Notes: a model not told the origin generated them from the letters alone. A stretch of 64,000 nucleotides of DNA from Ashinkailepas kermadecensis (GCA_034440615.1 JAOTOM010002300.1:1-64000), one strand, 5' to 3'; counted from the stretch's first letter, positions 23,140 to 34,669 are shown. Program-made: numbers and translations.

Positions 23140-24790
23140 ATAGTGCCCCAGTGTTTCTCCCAATCAAAATTTCTGGCTGGTTTGGTTATGATTGTGAATA
23201 ACATTGAGGTAGGGCTGAGGAAAAGGGTGTTCAAATTTGCTAATGACATCAAATTGGTAGGAGTGGCTAACAGTAGTGAGCAATCTAGTAATATTCAACT
23301 AGACTTGGAGGACTTAAAAAAAGTGGGCTGATCAATGGCAGATGTCTTTCAACTATGAAACATGTAAGGTTATGCATATTGGGTCTAGAGGTGAGATTTT
23401 TCAGATATACAATGGGAGGTAGGAGAATGGATGTAACTGAAGGGGAAATATATTTGTGTGTTGGTTTCAAATGATCTTAAACCAGAAAAATAAACAATGC
23501 ATCTCAGCAAGGAACAGGGCAATCAGAATGCTGGGAATCATTAATAGGAGTGTGAGGTATAAGAGCAAAGAAGTGATGAAAATGCCATACTTGGCCCCAG
23601 TGCAACCCCACTTAGAATGTTCTGTACTGGCATGGAGCCCCTATTTAGAAGAAAAAAAAGATCTAGATGTGCTAGAAAGAGTGCGGCGCAAAGCCACTAG
23701 ATTCATCAGGGACTAGGTAACTTAGAATATGGTGAAAGACTTACGGCATTAGATATGCACTTACTCAAGTATAGGAGATTAAGGGGTGATATGATTGAAA
23801 TATGGGTACTAAATGACCTCGTAGTCAGCACGCACTTAAGCCCAAATAACAAACAGATATGATTGAAATATATAAAATTATTAAAGGGTTAGATCAGGTC
23901 AATCTGAATGATGCCCTTCTATTTGGACTATCATATAGGGTCATCAATTCAGGTTAGACAAATCAAGGTGTAAGGCAGTTAAGTGACAACATGTCTTCAG
24001 TCAAAGGATTGTTGATCAGTGGAATAGCTTGCCTGCTGATGTTGTGAGGAGTCCCTCGTTGAATGTATTTAAAAATAGGATGGACAACTATTTCAGGCTG
24101 CAAAATCTTGTTTTTGAGTTCCAAGGGATGGTGGATGGGGTCATATTTATGCTAAGTGGGTGTGCACTGTACAGGCCCCTTTAGGGAGGTGTGGATTGAG
24201 TCTGAAAATTATTGGTAGGGCACTCAGGTCACATTTGTTACATGAGATCAAGTGAATAGGGCAGGGTAGGTAAGGTAGAAAGACATTGAGGAGTGTGAGG
24301 GATGCTGGTCCCTGTGGTATTGTTGAAACTTGGACTGTTAGGTTTTTGATCATGCTAATAAATTGAGTATTACACGAGCTATATAGGGTATATTATACTC
24401 CTAGTATTATATTATACTATATAGCGTGTACCTAGCAGTGGATTCAGCACCTTCCTTCAGGATGTGACGCTGATGAGATTGGCTATGGTAGCACAATGGG
24501 GCATGATTGGAGGAGTTTGGAATTGTTAAGGAGTGTGCTACGCAATATCAGGTGAATGGTGCTAGATAGGCTGAGACATATAGTTCCCTTGGAACTTCAG
24601 ATAATGGATTGATTGTGGTGTGAGCATGTACTTTTCTGATATCTTTTCTAGATAGGCTTAACCAGGATGGGCTCCCGTGGCTCTTATTAAGCCTTAAAAC
24701 TTTATGAACTCTATGATATATTGGCTTCAGTGGCTAAGCTAAGATAGGTTATATCAGATAAAGCTGGTCTTGGTTATGTTAGGTATTTTT
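23140..24790 (+). mobile_element. Degenerate CR1/Jockey-type LINE fragment, copy 2
   Basis: The translation gives the reverse-transcriptase segment NNIEVGLRKRVFKFANDIKL (the FADD box has become FAND), then SARNRAIRMLGIINRSVRYK, VQPHLECSVLAWSPYLEE, LERVRRKATRFI and later PSLNVFKNRMDNYF. These are typical of the C-terminal RT region of CR1/Jockey-type non-LTR elements. Several stops and shifts mean it is inactive. The 3' part (24380-24790) includes a tail with gcttaaccaggatgggctcc and gtggctcttattaagcc, repeated at other LINE ends in the window. An ultrashort element is inserted at 23804. Confidence 0.85.
23788..23871 (+). mobile_element. Ultrashort TGGGCGC element, copy 2, with 16-bp TSD
   Basis: A 52-bp insertion (23804-23855) beginning gggtactaaatgacc and ending aagcccaaataacaaaca. 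It is bounded by the 16-bp direct repeat gatatgattgaaatat at 23788-23803 and 23856-23871. It interrupts the LINE coding region, and the related LINE copies at 20112 and on the - strand near 36645 lack it. Confidence 0.9.
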
Positions 24791-26138
24791 AGGTGGATTA
24801 TGTTATTGTCAACTCTCCTGGCACCCCAAGGAAGAAAACCACAAGTCCCTTGTGCATTTATTGCAGCCTATGCCTCTATACCCATGGGCATTTGTGATAC
24901 ATGAAGATGCAATTCAAATGAGAAATGCTGTGATTATCTCTGATAGGAAATTGAGCTGATCAGAAGCATAGGGACGAAAATTGTACTGATCCAAATGAGG
25001 ATGTGTGTTTTTCGTCCTTGGGATGGCAGCCTCCTGCTTATCTGTGTCAAGAACTACTGTTGCAATTACTACCTGATGCTCATTCAACTGATTGGACTTT
25101 GGTTTAAGATTGATGAAGGTTTTAGACATATGTTTTGAAATGTACAGTGGGTCAGTTATCTCTTTCATATATATTTGTTTCATGAGTTGAAATTCTATTT
25201 TGTGGTGGATCCAGATGCAGAATTAGGGAGGCATGTGAATGCTGCCCCATTATTTATAATAAAGATGCATTTTTTCCAGCTGAAGGGGCTAACAATGCAT
25301 ATGAACAAGCATTGCACTTGGTACTCAGGGATCCATTCCTGTGATAATACCCTCATATTTAGCAAAGTAGGTGTATTTTCACCATCTGAAGGGGCTCAAT
25401 GAAGCCATTATGATAACAGAGTATTGTCCCTATTTCAAACCAGAAGTCTGTACCTATTATAACATCCTCAATGTGAAATAACCTGGCAACAACCACACCA
25501 CAACTACTTCATCTGCTACCAAAATCGGTGTATAAAAAGTCCATTGTTGTGCTCCATACCATTCATAGTTGATCTTGGACAGTTTTGCCACCTTGTTCCA
25601 CCTTGATCACAGTGAAATTTATGTTGCTCTATGAGATACAATTCACAGAACTTTCTGTATCCAAATGTGGGCTCTAGTCCCACATGGAGTTGAGTATTTA
25701 CATGGCTTATTCCGGCTGGCAATGTGAATAAGGTCGGATTCCCTCGGTCGTGGCAGTGTTTCGACAGCAAACCCAGCGTCCTGCTCAGGTATGGATGTCA
25801 TTCGTCCGGAGTCGCAGGATGCAGCTATGGTGTGGGTGTATGTGCAGCAACCTCCGACTGGACCGGTATCTGTTATAATACATTATTTGTTGCAAATGGG
25901 CAAGTTACATGAATCTAAGTGTTAGCCAGTGTAGTTGTCTATGAGCACGTGCTTAAACAATCCCAGTTTTTTTTTGTGTGGATCCCTATGTCTATCATCA
26001 CCATGTCTCTCTCTCTCCCTCTCTCTATGTGACCATTAAGTCTTGTTACAGTTTGGCGTTTGTCATAAGTATAGCATGGTATGCCATAGCCCAGTGCATA
26101 TGAGAGCATGCATTTTTAGTTAAGCATCTATTACTACT
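24791..26138. other. AT-rich non-coding stretch
   Basis: No exon with recognisable similarity and no structured repeat. There is a short CT-rich run near 26010. Confidence 0.4.
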
Positions 26139-26226
26139 ACAATAGCTCGGTTGGTTAGAGTTCTGGCCTGCATTTGCATCCCATGTCTTGACAATACTGG
26201 AATCAGATTGCTTCACTCATTTGCAT
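26139..26226 (+). mobile_element. tRNA-derived SINE, family 2, head fragment
   Basis: A tagctcggttggttagagtt segment followed by ctggcctgcatttgcatccc, then a degraded B box. It matches the head of the fuller copy at 55160 (tagcgcagttggttagagcg, ctggcctgcactggtctccc). Confidence 0.65.
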
Positions 26227-26764
26227 CAGAAGAAGTCGACGTGCCCCATATAACGATGGGGGTTACATCAGAATGTCAGCATCTCAAAGCCTCAAATCCA
26301 CATTACCCTGAATCTCACCAATCATTCAAATCCCCGAGCACCTCAGCGCCCAGAATTGGCGAAAATAGCCTTATGAGTGAACTCAGTACATTAGCATCCC
26401 ATACAGCAGAATGCTTCAATGCTGATCACTTCTGATGCTTCAAAACCCCGACATCGTACAACTTGTCATTTCTCAAATCCCCAGGGCTTCAAAGTGCCAT
26501 ATGCTTCAAAACCCCGAAATCAGCTGGCAACGATGATGGTGAAGCAAACTACTTGGTACTGTATTGCGTTACGAAATGCGCCTCGACTCTCTTAGAGCAT
26601 CATGTAAACTAGGGATAACCGGCTGAGTATTTCAGACTTGGAAAATTGCTACTCACTTCTTGATTCTTAGCAGCCATGTGTATGTTTGATTTGCGTTGGT
26701 GCGTTGGTTGGTGAGTTGGTCATGAACCGTTGACGGTACTCGACATCAAGTCACCGTAGCTATA
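26227..26764. other. Non-coding stretch with atgcttcaaaaccccga words
   Basis: Short direct repeats of tgcttcaaaaccccga occur around 26430-26520. No gene is visible. Confidence 0.4.
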
Positions 26765-26940
26765 GGCGAATACTCCAGCAGTAAAGTGTCCGTCTCACAA
26801 CCGGAAGATTGTGGCTTCAAGTTCAACGTGTCTCTTCTCTTCGCCCGCGACCGATCGGAGTGAGACAGTGGCGACGCTACATGACCCAACAGTCTACGCG
26901 TCGTGAAGCCAATGCTGACTAACCAACCACCAAGCTGTAT
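26765..26940 (+). mobile_element. tRNA-derived SINE, family 1, copy 2
   Basis: Same layout as 4572-4738: gtccgtctcacaaccgg with an attgtgg stem, a degraded B box, ttcgcccgcgaccgatcgga, acgctacatgacccaacagt, and a tail with aaccaaccacc. Divergence from copy 1 is visible throughout, so the insertions are old. Confidence 0.75.
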
Positions 26941-27414
26941 AGGTAGTAGAGATTGTCTGTCTGTGTGGTACAAATGTATTGCTGTGAATGAGAGTATAGT
27001 TTGCTCGTTGTTCTCACCTGGGTGTACTCCCACACTGGACATATGCTGTGGGAACACCATGTGACGTACGGCGTTGACATTGCCAGTATCATCTACAACC
27101 AAGGTTGAAAATGTAGCCTGTTCCTGGATTTTTGGCATCCAGAACATTATTCTCTTTGAACAATTATTCTCTCCTTTTTCTCATTTGGAGGTTAAACGAT
27201 GCTGCTTGGGCACTTCATAAAGTGCCCAAAATTAACTGGAATTGCAAACTGAGTTTCTGACGTCCCAGGGTTGAAGAAAAATGTCCTCCGTATTTGACGA
27301 CCGACAATTTTTATCTCCACATCCCCAGCGGATTTGTACCGTGTGGCTCTCACAAGGTACAAATCCAACCCTGTCCACGACTCAGGCGACTCTCTTGTTC
27401 CCCGTGATATTCCC

Positions 27415-27520
27415 CGGCGACGGTCACGTGCCGTCCCAGGAGATCACCGACGACGGTCACGTGCCATTCCAGGAGATTACCGGCGACGGTCACGCGCCGT
27501 TTTGCGGAGATTGCCAGCGA
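27415..27520 (+). repeat. 33-bp minisatellite, three units
   Basis: Units contain ggcgacggtcacgtgccgtc and caggagatcacc. It lies shortly upstream of the first Hairless exon seen here. Confidence 0.85.
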
Positions 27521-27657
27521 TGCTGACTGTTGCACCATGCCCACATGTGTGTGGATATCCTCATGTATCCCACGTGGCCAGCGCCGCAGCGTACCTCCGT
27601 CTGACGCTCGCGTGTCGTGCAGCTGTGCGGCAGCGGTGCGATGTCGGCGCGCGCGAC

Positions 27658-27823
27658 ATGAAGGTCGAGGGCCGGGCGGACGTCGCGATGGAGACCGAGC
27701 TGACGCAGCTGCCGCCGGCGGCCGTGCTGTCGCCGGCTCCGTCCACCACCATGTCGCCGCCGCTCTCCGAGCCCGACAACCGCACCGACGTCGGCGGCGG
27801 CAGACTCAAGTTCTTCGGAAAGG
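27658..27823 (+). CDS. H: Hairless, exon with start of Su(H)-binding region
   Basis: Hairless is a nuclear co-repressor that binds Su(H)/CSL and recruits Groucho and CtBP to silence Notch targets. The exon ends with [10 protein letters not shown] plus one base, and the joined codon with the next exon gives [11 protein letters not shown], close to the GGRLKFFKDG that opens the Su(H)-binding domain in Drosophila Hairless. The donor is gtgagaac at 27824. The start is uncertain. I chose the ATG at 27658 because no clear homology precedes it. The frame is open further upstream, another ATG lies at 27688, and an acceptor-like cgtgtcgtgcag ends at 27623, so an upstream exon is possible. Identification rests on the three exons together. 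Confidence 0.8.
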
Positions 27824-27834
27824 GTGAGAACTGG

Positions 27835-28025
27835 CCAACCCGACCAACCGACCAACCAGTCAGCCAACCGGCCAACCAACCAACCAACCAACCAACCAAC
27901 CAACCAGTCAACCAACCAACCAACCAACCAGTCAACCAACCTACCAACTAACCACCAACCAACCAGTCAACCAACCTACCAACTAACCACCAACCAACCA
28001 ACCAGCCAACCTACAAACTAACCAG
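27835..28025 (+). repeat. (CCAA)n-type simple repeat in Hairless intron
   Basis: Runs of ccaaccaaccagtcaacc begin a dozen bases after the Hairless exon donor. The Pro-Thr-Asn-Gln frames are translations of this repeat. Confidence 0.9.
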
Positions 28026-28049
28026 CCAGCCAACCATCCAGCCTGGGGT

Positions 28050-28235
28050 GGGGGTGGCCGGGTGGTTAAGTTGTTGAGCTCTGGGTACCAAGGGTCTCGG
28101 GTTCAACACTCGCATCGCTCGGGACATTTCCCAATCCCGCGGCCCACCGGCGAAACAGTGTGGGCGGCGCCATTAGCCGTGATCGTGCATAAAGTGCGTG
28201 GTGAGCCACCCAATAAACAATAAACAACCAACCAG
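28050..28235 (+). mobile_element. tRNA-derived SINE, family 3
   Basis: The head ggtggccgggtggttaagtt, then gagctctgggtaccaagggt and tcgggttcaac (B box), looks like a leucine or serine tRNA derivative. A body with gcggcccaccggcgaaacag and a tail in caataaacaataaacaacc follow. It sits inside the CCAA-rich repeat of the Hairless intron. Confidence 0.75.
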
Positions 28236-28394
28236 CCAACCAACTAACCAACCATCCAACAATCAATCTACCCAAGCAACTCACCTGCACGATCAATCTA
28301 CCCGACCAATCATCCAACCAACCAACGTGACCACTTTTCCAACCCAGCCAACCAACGTGACCACTTATCCAACCCAACCAACCCATGTACCCAG

Positions 28395-29290
28395 TGTGAT
28401 GTGTGTTGGGTGTGGTGTGATGTGTGTTGGGTGTGGTGTGATGTGTGTTGGGTGTGATGTGTGTCGGGTGACGTGTGTCGGGTGTCGTGTGATGTGTGTT
28501 GGGTGTGGTGTGATGTGTGTTGGGTGTGGTGTGATGTGTGTTGGGTGTGGTGTGATGTGTGTTGGGTGTGGTGTGATGTGTGTTGGGTGTGGTGTGATGT
28601 GTGTTGGGTGTGGTGTGATGTGTGTCGGGTGTCGTGTGATGTGTGTTGGGTGTGGTGTGATGTGTGTCGGGTGTCGTGTGATGTGTGTTGGGTGTCGTGT
28701 GATGTGTGTTGGGTGTGATGTGTGTCGGGTGACGTGTGACGTGTGTCGGGTGTCGTGTGATGTGTGTTGGGTGTGGTGTGATGTGTGTTGGGTGTGGTGT
28801 GTTGGGTGTGGTGTGATGTGTGTCGGGTGTCGTGTGATGTGTGTTGGGTGTGGTGTGATGTGTGTCGGGTGTCGTGTGATGTGTGTCGGGTGTCGTGTGA
28901 TGTGTGTTGGGTGTGATGTGTGTTGGGTGTGATGTGTGTCGGGTGACGTATGATGTGTGTCGGGTGACGTGTGATGTGTGTTGGGTGTGGTGTGACGTGT
29001 GTTGGGTGTGGTGTGATGTGTGTTGGGTGTGGTGTGATGTGTGTTGGGTGTGGTGTGATGTGTGTCGGGTGTCGTGTGATGTGTGTGGTGTGACGTGTGT
29101 CGGGTGTAGTGTGAAGTGTGTCGGTTGACGTATGATGTGTGTCGGGTGACGTGTGACGTGTGTTGGGTGTGGTGTGATGTGCGTTGGGTGTGGTGTGATG
29201 TGTGTTGGGTGTGGTGTGATGTGTGTCGGGTGTCGTGTGATGTGTGTCGGGTATGGTGTGATGTGTGTTGGGTGTGATATGTGTCGTGTG
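28395..29290 (+). repeat. T/G-rich minisatellite, unit about 20 bp, about 45 copies
   Basis: Units close to gtgtgatgtgtgttgggtgt, with variants tgtgtcgggtgtcg and tgtgtcgggtgacg, fill 0.9 kb. It stays open in five frames (His-Thr or Cys-Val repeats), which must not be taken as genes. Confidence 0.95.
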
Positions 29291-29888
29291 ACGTGTGCGT
29301 TGGGTGCACGCGCGGGTGTGTATGTGTGCATGTGTATTTCTGCGAGATCCGTGTGTGGTGTTTTTATTTGATCCGAGTGTGATATTCGTGTATGATCTGG
29401 ATATGCGGTGTATTTGTGTATGAGTCATATATCTGTGCAAGCCTAGTAACTATGTAACTTCCAAGCCTAGTAACTATGGAATATATATGTACTGGCTGGT
29501 GCATAGTGAACAACCATCAAATTACATGTTCTTAAAGCTGGAAATGGCGCTCGTCAACTCGAACTTTCCCTTCATGTGATTTTTGTTTTGTTTTTAGTTT
29601 GTCTGGAGTATATAGTAAGTGTGTGATAATATTGGATGAATGAAATGTGTTCATGCCTCTTCACAAGCAAATTGACGCTACTGAAAACAATATATAACTG
29701 AAATAATTCCCGGTCAGTTTTGCCACCAGGAGGCCAAAATCTAAGTTACCCGTCCACTTCAAGCCATGATTATAACCGATCGCGACAAAGCAATGCCGTC
29801 AACACCCAGCGTCGTGTGTATGCCTGATGTGATGTTAATCGCTGTGTGGTGGCGTTGTGCGCGCTGACCGGTCGGACGTCCCGCTCAG
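29291..29888. other. Hairless intron, unique part
   Basis: No repeats or exons are recognised until the acceptor tcccgctcag at 29879-29888. Confidence 0.45.
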
Positions 29889-30020
29889 ACGGAAGTGTTC
29901 TGCTGGAGCTGGCGCACGGGGCCGACACCTGGGAGAAGCGCTGGGTGGCCGTCGCCAGGAAGCAGTACTGGACGCCTCCCACCGTCAACGCCAGGATGGA
30001 GCCCATCGGCTGCTTCAGCG
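29889..30020 (+). CDS. H: Hairless, second Su(H)-binding exon
   Basis: A 132-bp exon, phase 1 at both ends, encoding DGSVLLELAHGADTWEKRWV, then AVARKQYWTPP and ending with PIGCFS plus one base. Drosophila Hairless has the same order: DGKFILELA, GGWVSVPRK, then SFSDD after a variable linker. Conserved features are the DG, LEL, W-V-V-RK and PP positions. The donor is gtaggcgctc at 30021. Intact, without stops. Confidence 0.88.
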
Positions 30021-30049
30021 GTAGGCGCTCCGATCGCGACTGTCTGGTG

Positions 30050-30182
30050 TCCGTGTGTCCACATGGTAACGAGTGTGTCCACATGGTAACGACTGCGTCC
30101 ACATGGTAACGAGTGTGTCCACATGGTAACGAGTGTGTCCACATGGTAACGACTGCGTCCACATGGTAACGACCGCGTGGCG
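30050..30182 (+). repeat. 18-bp minisatellite (gtccacatggtaacgagt)
   Basis: About seven units close to gtgtccacatggtaacga, starting about 30 bp after the Hairless exon donor. Confidence 0.9.
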
Positions 30183-30207
30183 TTGCCACGCAATCATGTG
30201 CATGTGG

Positions 30208-30745
30208 CTATCCCACAGAGATGAAGTGTGTGGGGTATCCCACAGAGATAAAGCGTGTGGGGTATCCCACAGAGATGAAGCGTGTGGGGTATCCCACAGA
30301 GATGAAGCGTGTGGGGTATCCCACAGAGATGAAGCGTGTGGAGTATCCCACAGAGATGAAGCGTGTGGGGTATCCCACAGAGATGAAGCGTGTGGGGTAT
30401 CCCACAGAGATGAAGCGTGTGGGGTATCCCACAGATGAAGCGTGTGGGGTATCCCACAGAGATGAAGCGTGTGGGGTATCCCACAGAGATGAAGCGTGTG
30501 GGGTATCCGGCAGAGATGAAGGCGTGGAGTTATCCGGCAGAGATGAAGCGCGTGGGGTATCCGGAAGAGAGGAAGTGCGTGAGGTTTTCCCGACAGAGAT
30601 GAAGCGCGTGGGGTATCCGGCTGAAATGAAGCGCGTGGGGTATCCGGCAGAGATGAAGCGCTTGGGGTATCCACCAGATATGAAGCGCGTGAGGTTATCC
30701 GACATGGATGAAGCCCGCGAATTTATCCGGCAGATTGAGCGCGTG
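30208..30745 (+). repeat. 27-bp minisatellite, about 20 units
   Basis: Units of ggtatcccacagagatgaag plus cgtgtgg, nearly perfect in the first half and diverged (ggtatccggcagagatgaag) in the second half. One unit lacks two or three bases. Open in several frames on both strands, but not coding. Confidence 0.95.
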
Positions 30746-32198
30746 TAATTACAGTACATATCAATTGCGTGGGGAATATTCTGCAATTTGACTACACGTG
30801 CATACCAATACCAAACATGCACGTAGACGATGTCTCATTTCCGAAGGATTCATTATCGCCGAAAGCGGCGTTGGTTACAATGCCATCAGATGACTAAATC
30901 AAGTACAAGAGAGCTTCCGATTTCGCCTATCCATTGTGTGACGCCAATGACGTATGTATTCCACCTTGCACTCAGCAGCGGGCTGGAGTCAGATATCAGT
31001 GTTCAAGTGCAGACGCAGGGCACGGGTCGGCGGTGCTACGCGGGCTGGCTGGAACAGAACCCTGGGAACATTTTGTATATTGCTGTTTCAATTTAAACTG
31101 ATTATCCCTTGTACTTTGTGTTCGGAGTTTGTGAACAAATGGCGTGATCCTTGTCGACTTCATGCTGATAGCATGCTTCACCGAGGATTTCCAGTAGTTT
31201 GTTTTCGGTACGGACAACACGGAATTCCTCTTCAGATCTATTTTAGCCAAGAGGTAGTATCAAGCGAATATGCTTGGTGGGAGGAAGGCCTCACTCATTT
31301 TGGTTTTGTGGCGTTCTGGTGACAAATTAATTCTAGTTTTGAAGACTCGGCCAGTAGTCTCTTATGAGATCAAAATACACATATTTTCCAATTGGAATAG
31401 TTTTTTATCTCAATATTGTGACCCATTGTCCCAGTTGTATTGCGATTCGTTGACCAGTGTCCCAGTTGTACTGTAATTATTAGACCAGTGTCCTAGTTGT
31501 GCTAAAAATATTCAACCTTCTTAGCTTCAGAAAAATAGGAAGAATATATTAATGTCAAATCGGAAGAACGTATTAGTGCCAAGTGATGCTTCAACAGAAC
31601 TGAAACGAAGCTAGCATTGATGTCCAATCTACAACCCCATTGTCTTAGGCGTTCCAGTTATGTCCTACGAACTATTTCATATTGCCCTTTTAATGAAAAA
31701 CTAAATCATCACAGGTTCCTTCCTTGTAATCGCAATCTGATTATGAGAAGCTGTAATGTGTGTGATGCTTCAGCTGCCAACATCCGAATTCACAGAACAG
31801 AACGTGGCGTGAGGGGCGCGTTTGTCGGTGTCTCGGCCACTCGACAATTGCGTTTGTGTGTTACACGGCACGTGCGTTTGTGAGCCACTCCGAGCTCGTT
31901 TCGCACCTCACATGTTCGAATGCGTGATCAGGTGTATCATGTTGGTTAATAATGTGCGATGTATCTGATCAGGCACTGCAATCGAAAATCGATCATAGTA
32001 ATTATTATTTGATTGCCGATTTTCTCAGGAGCCTTGTGACGTGGCCAGCTTTTGGGTCCATGCCATCCCTTCGTATAGGATACCACGGGTTGGTATACTG
32101 TTTTGCATCGGGCTGGTATTTGTGGCGATATTTCAAGAGTGGTGTTTTCCCGACTTCCGGTTCATCGCGAGGATTCATGGAACGAGCGCGCTGAAGCT
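30746..32198. other. Hairless intron, unique part
   Basis: No exon or transposon is recognised. Around 31420-31500 three units of about 40 bp with gaccagtgtcccagttgta repeat. Confidence 0.4.
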
Positions 32199-32283
32199 GC
32201 AGCGAAAAATTGATTGATCGATTACTTGGGCTTAGGGGCGCATCAACTGCTACTGGTTATGTAGCGCCCATCGCAGCGAAAAA
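32199..32283 (-). mobile_element. Ultrashort TGGGCGC element, copy 3, with 11-bp TSD
   Basis: A 63-bp insertion (32210-32272). On the - strand it reads gatgggcgctacataacc, then cagttgatgcgcccctaagc and a tail ending cgatcaatcaa. Direct repeats gcagcgaaaaa lie at 32199-32209 and 32273-32283. Confidence 0.88.
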
Positions 32284-32289
32284 GAAACG

Positions 32290-32570
32290 GCACAGACGCC
32301 ATGCCATGGGAGGGGAAGGAACGGTGCTGATGCCAAGTCATGGGAAGGGAAGGAACGGCACCGACTCCAAGTCATTTGAGGAAAAGGAATGGTACCGACG
32401 CCAAGTCATTGGAGGGAAACGAACGATGCCGACGCAGTCATTGGAGGGAAATGAACAGTATCGACACCAAGTCATTGGAGGGAGAGGAACGGTACCGACA
32501 TCAAGTCATTGTAGGGAGACGAATGGTGTAGGCTCCAGGTCATTTAAGGAAAGAAACAATATTGAAGACA
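32290..32570 (+). repeat. 33-bp minisatellite, about eight units
   Basis: Units contain gaacggtaccgacgccaagt and cattggagggaaa. Confidence 0.85.
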
Positions 32571-33116
32571 AATCGTAGTCACCAAGAGAAAAACCAGGCA
32601 AGAGTACAATCAATTTAGAGGCTATCATGGGGATGACTGAATCAACGCTGATATAAATTATCAGCCGTGGAAAACAGATTCCAAACCGATGAATAGGTTG
32701 GCTTTTTAAGATCGAAGGCGTAAACAACCGTATCGAAAAGCTAGAAACGAGCTAGCTGTCTGTCCAACTCTTTGAGATGGACAGACAGAATAAACGGTTG
32801 ATATAAATCTGACAAAATGTCGAGAACAGATTAATGGTCCTCGCGAACGAATGGAAGACCTGAAGCTTCAGTGCCGTAACAACAACTTGGTGCTGTGAAG
32901 TCAGCAGTTTGGAAGGATACTGACCCCTGAAGACAGTGAGGCGATGGCGCTGCCACGAGCACACACTACCAGGACGTATCGGCGTCCAGAGTTGACGCTA
33001 CTGTAGCCGGCCAGCCGCAGAAAAACACTCGTCTGCTCTGTCGCGCATCTGCACAGTCTACCTGCAGCTGGGTCCACGTCGATGGCAAGCCTGTGTCGAT
33101 TGAATACACGCGGAAC
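32571..33116. other. Hairless intron, unique part
   Basis: Nothing recognised between two minisatellites. Confidence 0.4.
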
Positions 33117-33375
33117 AGTATCTCGTGTCCGCGGCTGACTGGGAGCCGGCCGCCCGTGTCCGCGGCTGCCTAGTACCTGGCCGCCCGTGTCCGCGGCTGC
33201 CTGGGACCTGGCCGCCCGTGTCCGCGGCTGCCTGGGACCTGGCCGCCCGTGTCCGCGGCTGCCTGGGAACTGGCCGCCCGTGTCCGCGGCTGCCTGGGAC
33301 CTGGCCGCCCGTGTCCGCGGCTGCCTGGGAACTGGCCGCCCGTGTCCGCGGCTGACTGGGAGCCGGCTGCCCGTG
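33117..33375 (+). repeat. 30-bp GC-rich minisatellite, about nine units
   Basis: Units of gtgtccgcggctgcctggga plus cctggccgccc. Several copies are identical. Confidence 0.95.
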
Positions 33376-33514
33376 TTCGTGCACGGTCTTAGGCATGCCG
33401 AGACGCTCGACTTAGCTGCAGAGTTTCTGTGCAGGCCGAACTCGCGTCTGTTCGTCTGCACTCGTGCCTGCTCCATGTATATCCGCGGCTGCGTCTGTGT
33501 CGTAGATGCCCGTC

Positions 33515-33870
33515 TTCCCTGTGTGGCAGATGACGATGTACCCTGTTTGGCAGATGACGGTGTACAATGCATGGAAGATGACTGTGTACCCTGGGTGGAA
33601 GATGGCGGTGTATCCTGAATGGCAGATGACGGTGTGCCATGTATGGAAGATGACGGTGTGCCATGTATGGAAGATGACCATATATCCCGTGTGACAGATA
33701 ACGGTGTACCCTGTGTGGCAGATGACGTTGTGCCGTGTATGGACAGATGACGGTGTGCCGTGTATGGACAGTGGGCGCAAAATGACCAACGCAGTCGATG
33801 CGCCCTAAAGCACAAATCCACCACCACCGTGTATGGACAGATGACTGTGTACCGTGCCTGGCAGATGACG
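33515..33870 (+). repeat. Minisatellite carrying the Hairless exon acceptor
   Basis: About eleven units near 29-30 bp, containing tgtgtggcagatgacggtgt or the related catgtatggaagatgacggt. The final ggcag/atgacgg at 33860-33871 is the real acceptor and first bases of the next Hairless exon, so the earlier ggcagatgacg units are decoy acceptors. An ultrashort element is inserted between the last units. Confidence 0.88.
33758..33840 (+). mobile_element. Ultrashort TGGGCGC element, copy 4, near a splice site
   Basis: A 55-bp insertion (33772-33826) beginning tgggcgcaaaatgaccaacg and containing cagtcgatgcgccctaaag. The direct repeat ccgtgtatggacag lies at 33758-33771 and 33827-33840. Because the surrounding minisatellite itself repeats tgtatggacag, this duplication is less decisive than others. 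It ends 38 bp before the acceptor of the large Hairless exon. Confidence 0.8.
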
Positions 33871-34622
33871 GCTCCTCGGTTCAGTCGTCGCCGTGGCCGG
33901 TGGACCCGTACCGGCGGAAACAAGTGGGCCCCCGGCGCCGGCAGTCGGCGCCCGGCGTGGTGCAGCTGCAGCTGCGCTCGCTAGCTGCCCTCACCTTCTG
34001 GCTGGTGCCGGCCGGCCGCGTCACACTCCGCCGCATGTGTCGCCGTCCGCACGCGGTAGCCGCGAGCGCGTCGGCGGGCGAGGGCGCGGTGGTGCCGCCG
34101 CCGCCGCTGCTGCGGCGCCGGCCGGCGGCCCGTTCTGGCGCGGCGCGCGCCGCCGCTCTGGAACAGACAGTCAGCCGGCTGGCCGAGCGGCGGCGGCGGC
34201 CCGTCGTGCGGCCCACACACACGGTGCGCATCAGGGCCGGCAGGGTGAGCCCGTCCGTGTGGCAGCCGTCGCCGCGGAAGCGGTCGCACGCCAGCCGCGA
34301 CTCGGCGGCGCGCGCCGTCCGTCCGTCGGCGGCGAGGCCGGTGGCCTCCACGTCGGCGGCGGCCGCCGTAGAGGTGGCCAGCCCGGGCGCGGCGGCGACG
34401 GCGGCCGCCGGCGCCGTGTCGCCGCCGGCGCGCGCTCGAAGCGTGACGCCTGCTAGCGCGCCGTCGTCCGTGTACAGCATAGACTCTCTGCTGGCGTCGT
34501 CGAGCGGCCGCAGTCCGGCGCGACCGGCCGTGCGCCGGCCGGCCGCGCCGCCGCCGCCGCTGTCCGCGTCCAGTTCCAGCGAGCCGCCGCCACCGGCACC
34601 CCTGCAGCCACTGCCACCGCCA

Positions 34623-34669
<47 letters not shown>

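Noticed and set aside
28066..29440. Open frames of 314-421 codons rich in His and Thr on the - strand
   Set aside because: They are three frames of one T/G-rich minisatellite, plus the SINE and simple repeats next to it.
30015..30822. Open frames with PHASSLWDT or HRDEACGVS repeats on both strands
   Set aside because: They are the 27-bp minisatellite translated in different frames. The unit length is a multiple of three, so any frame without a stop stays open.
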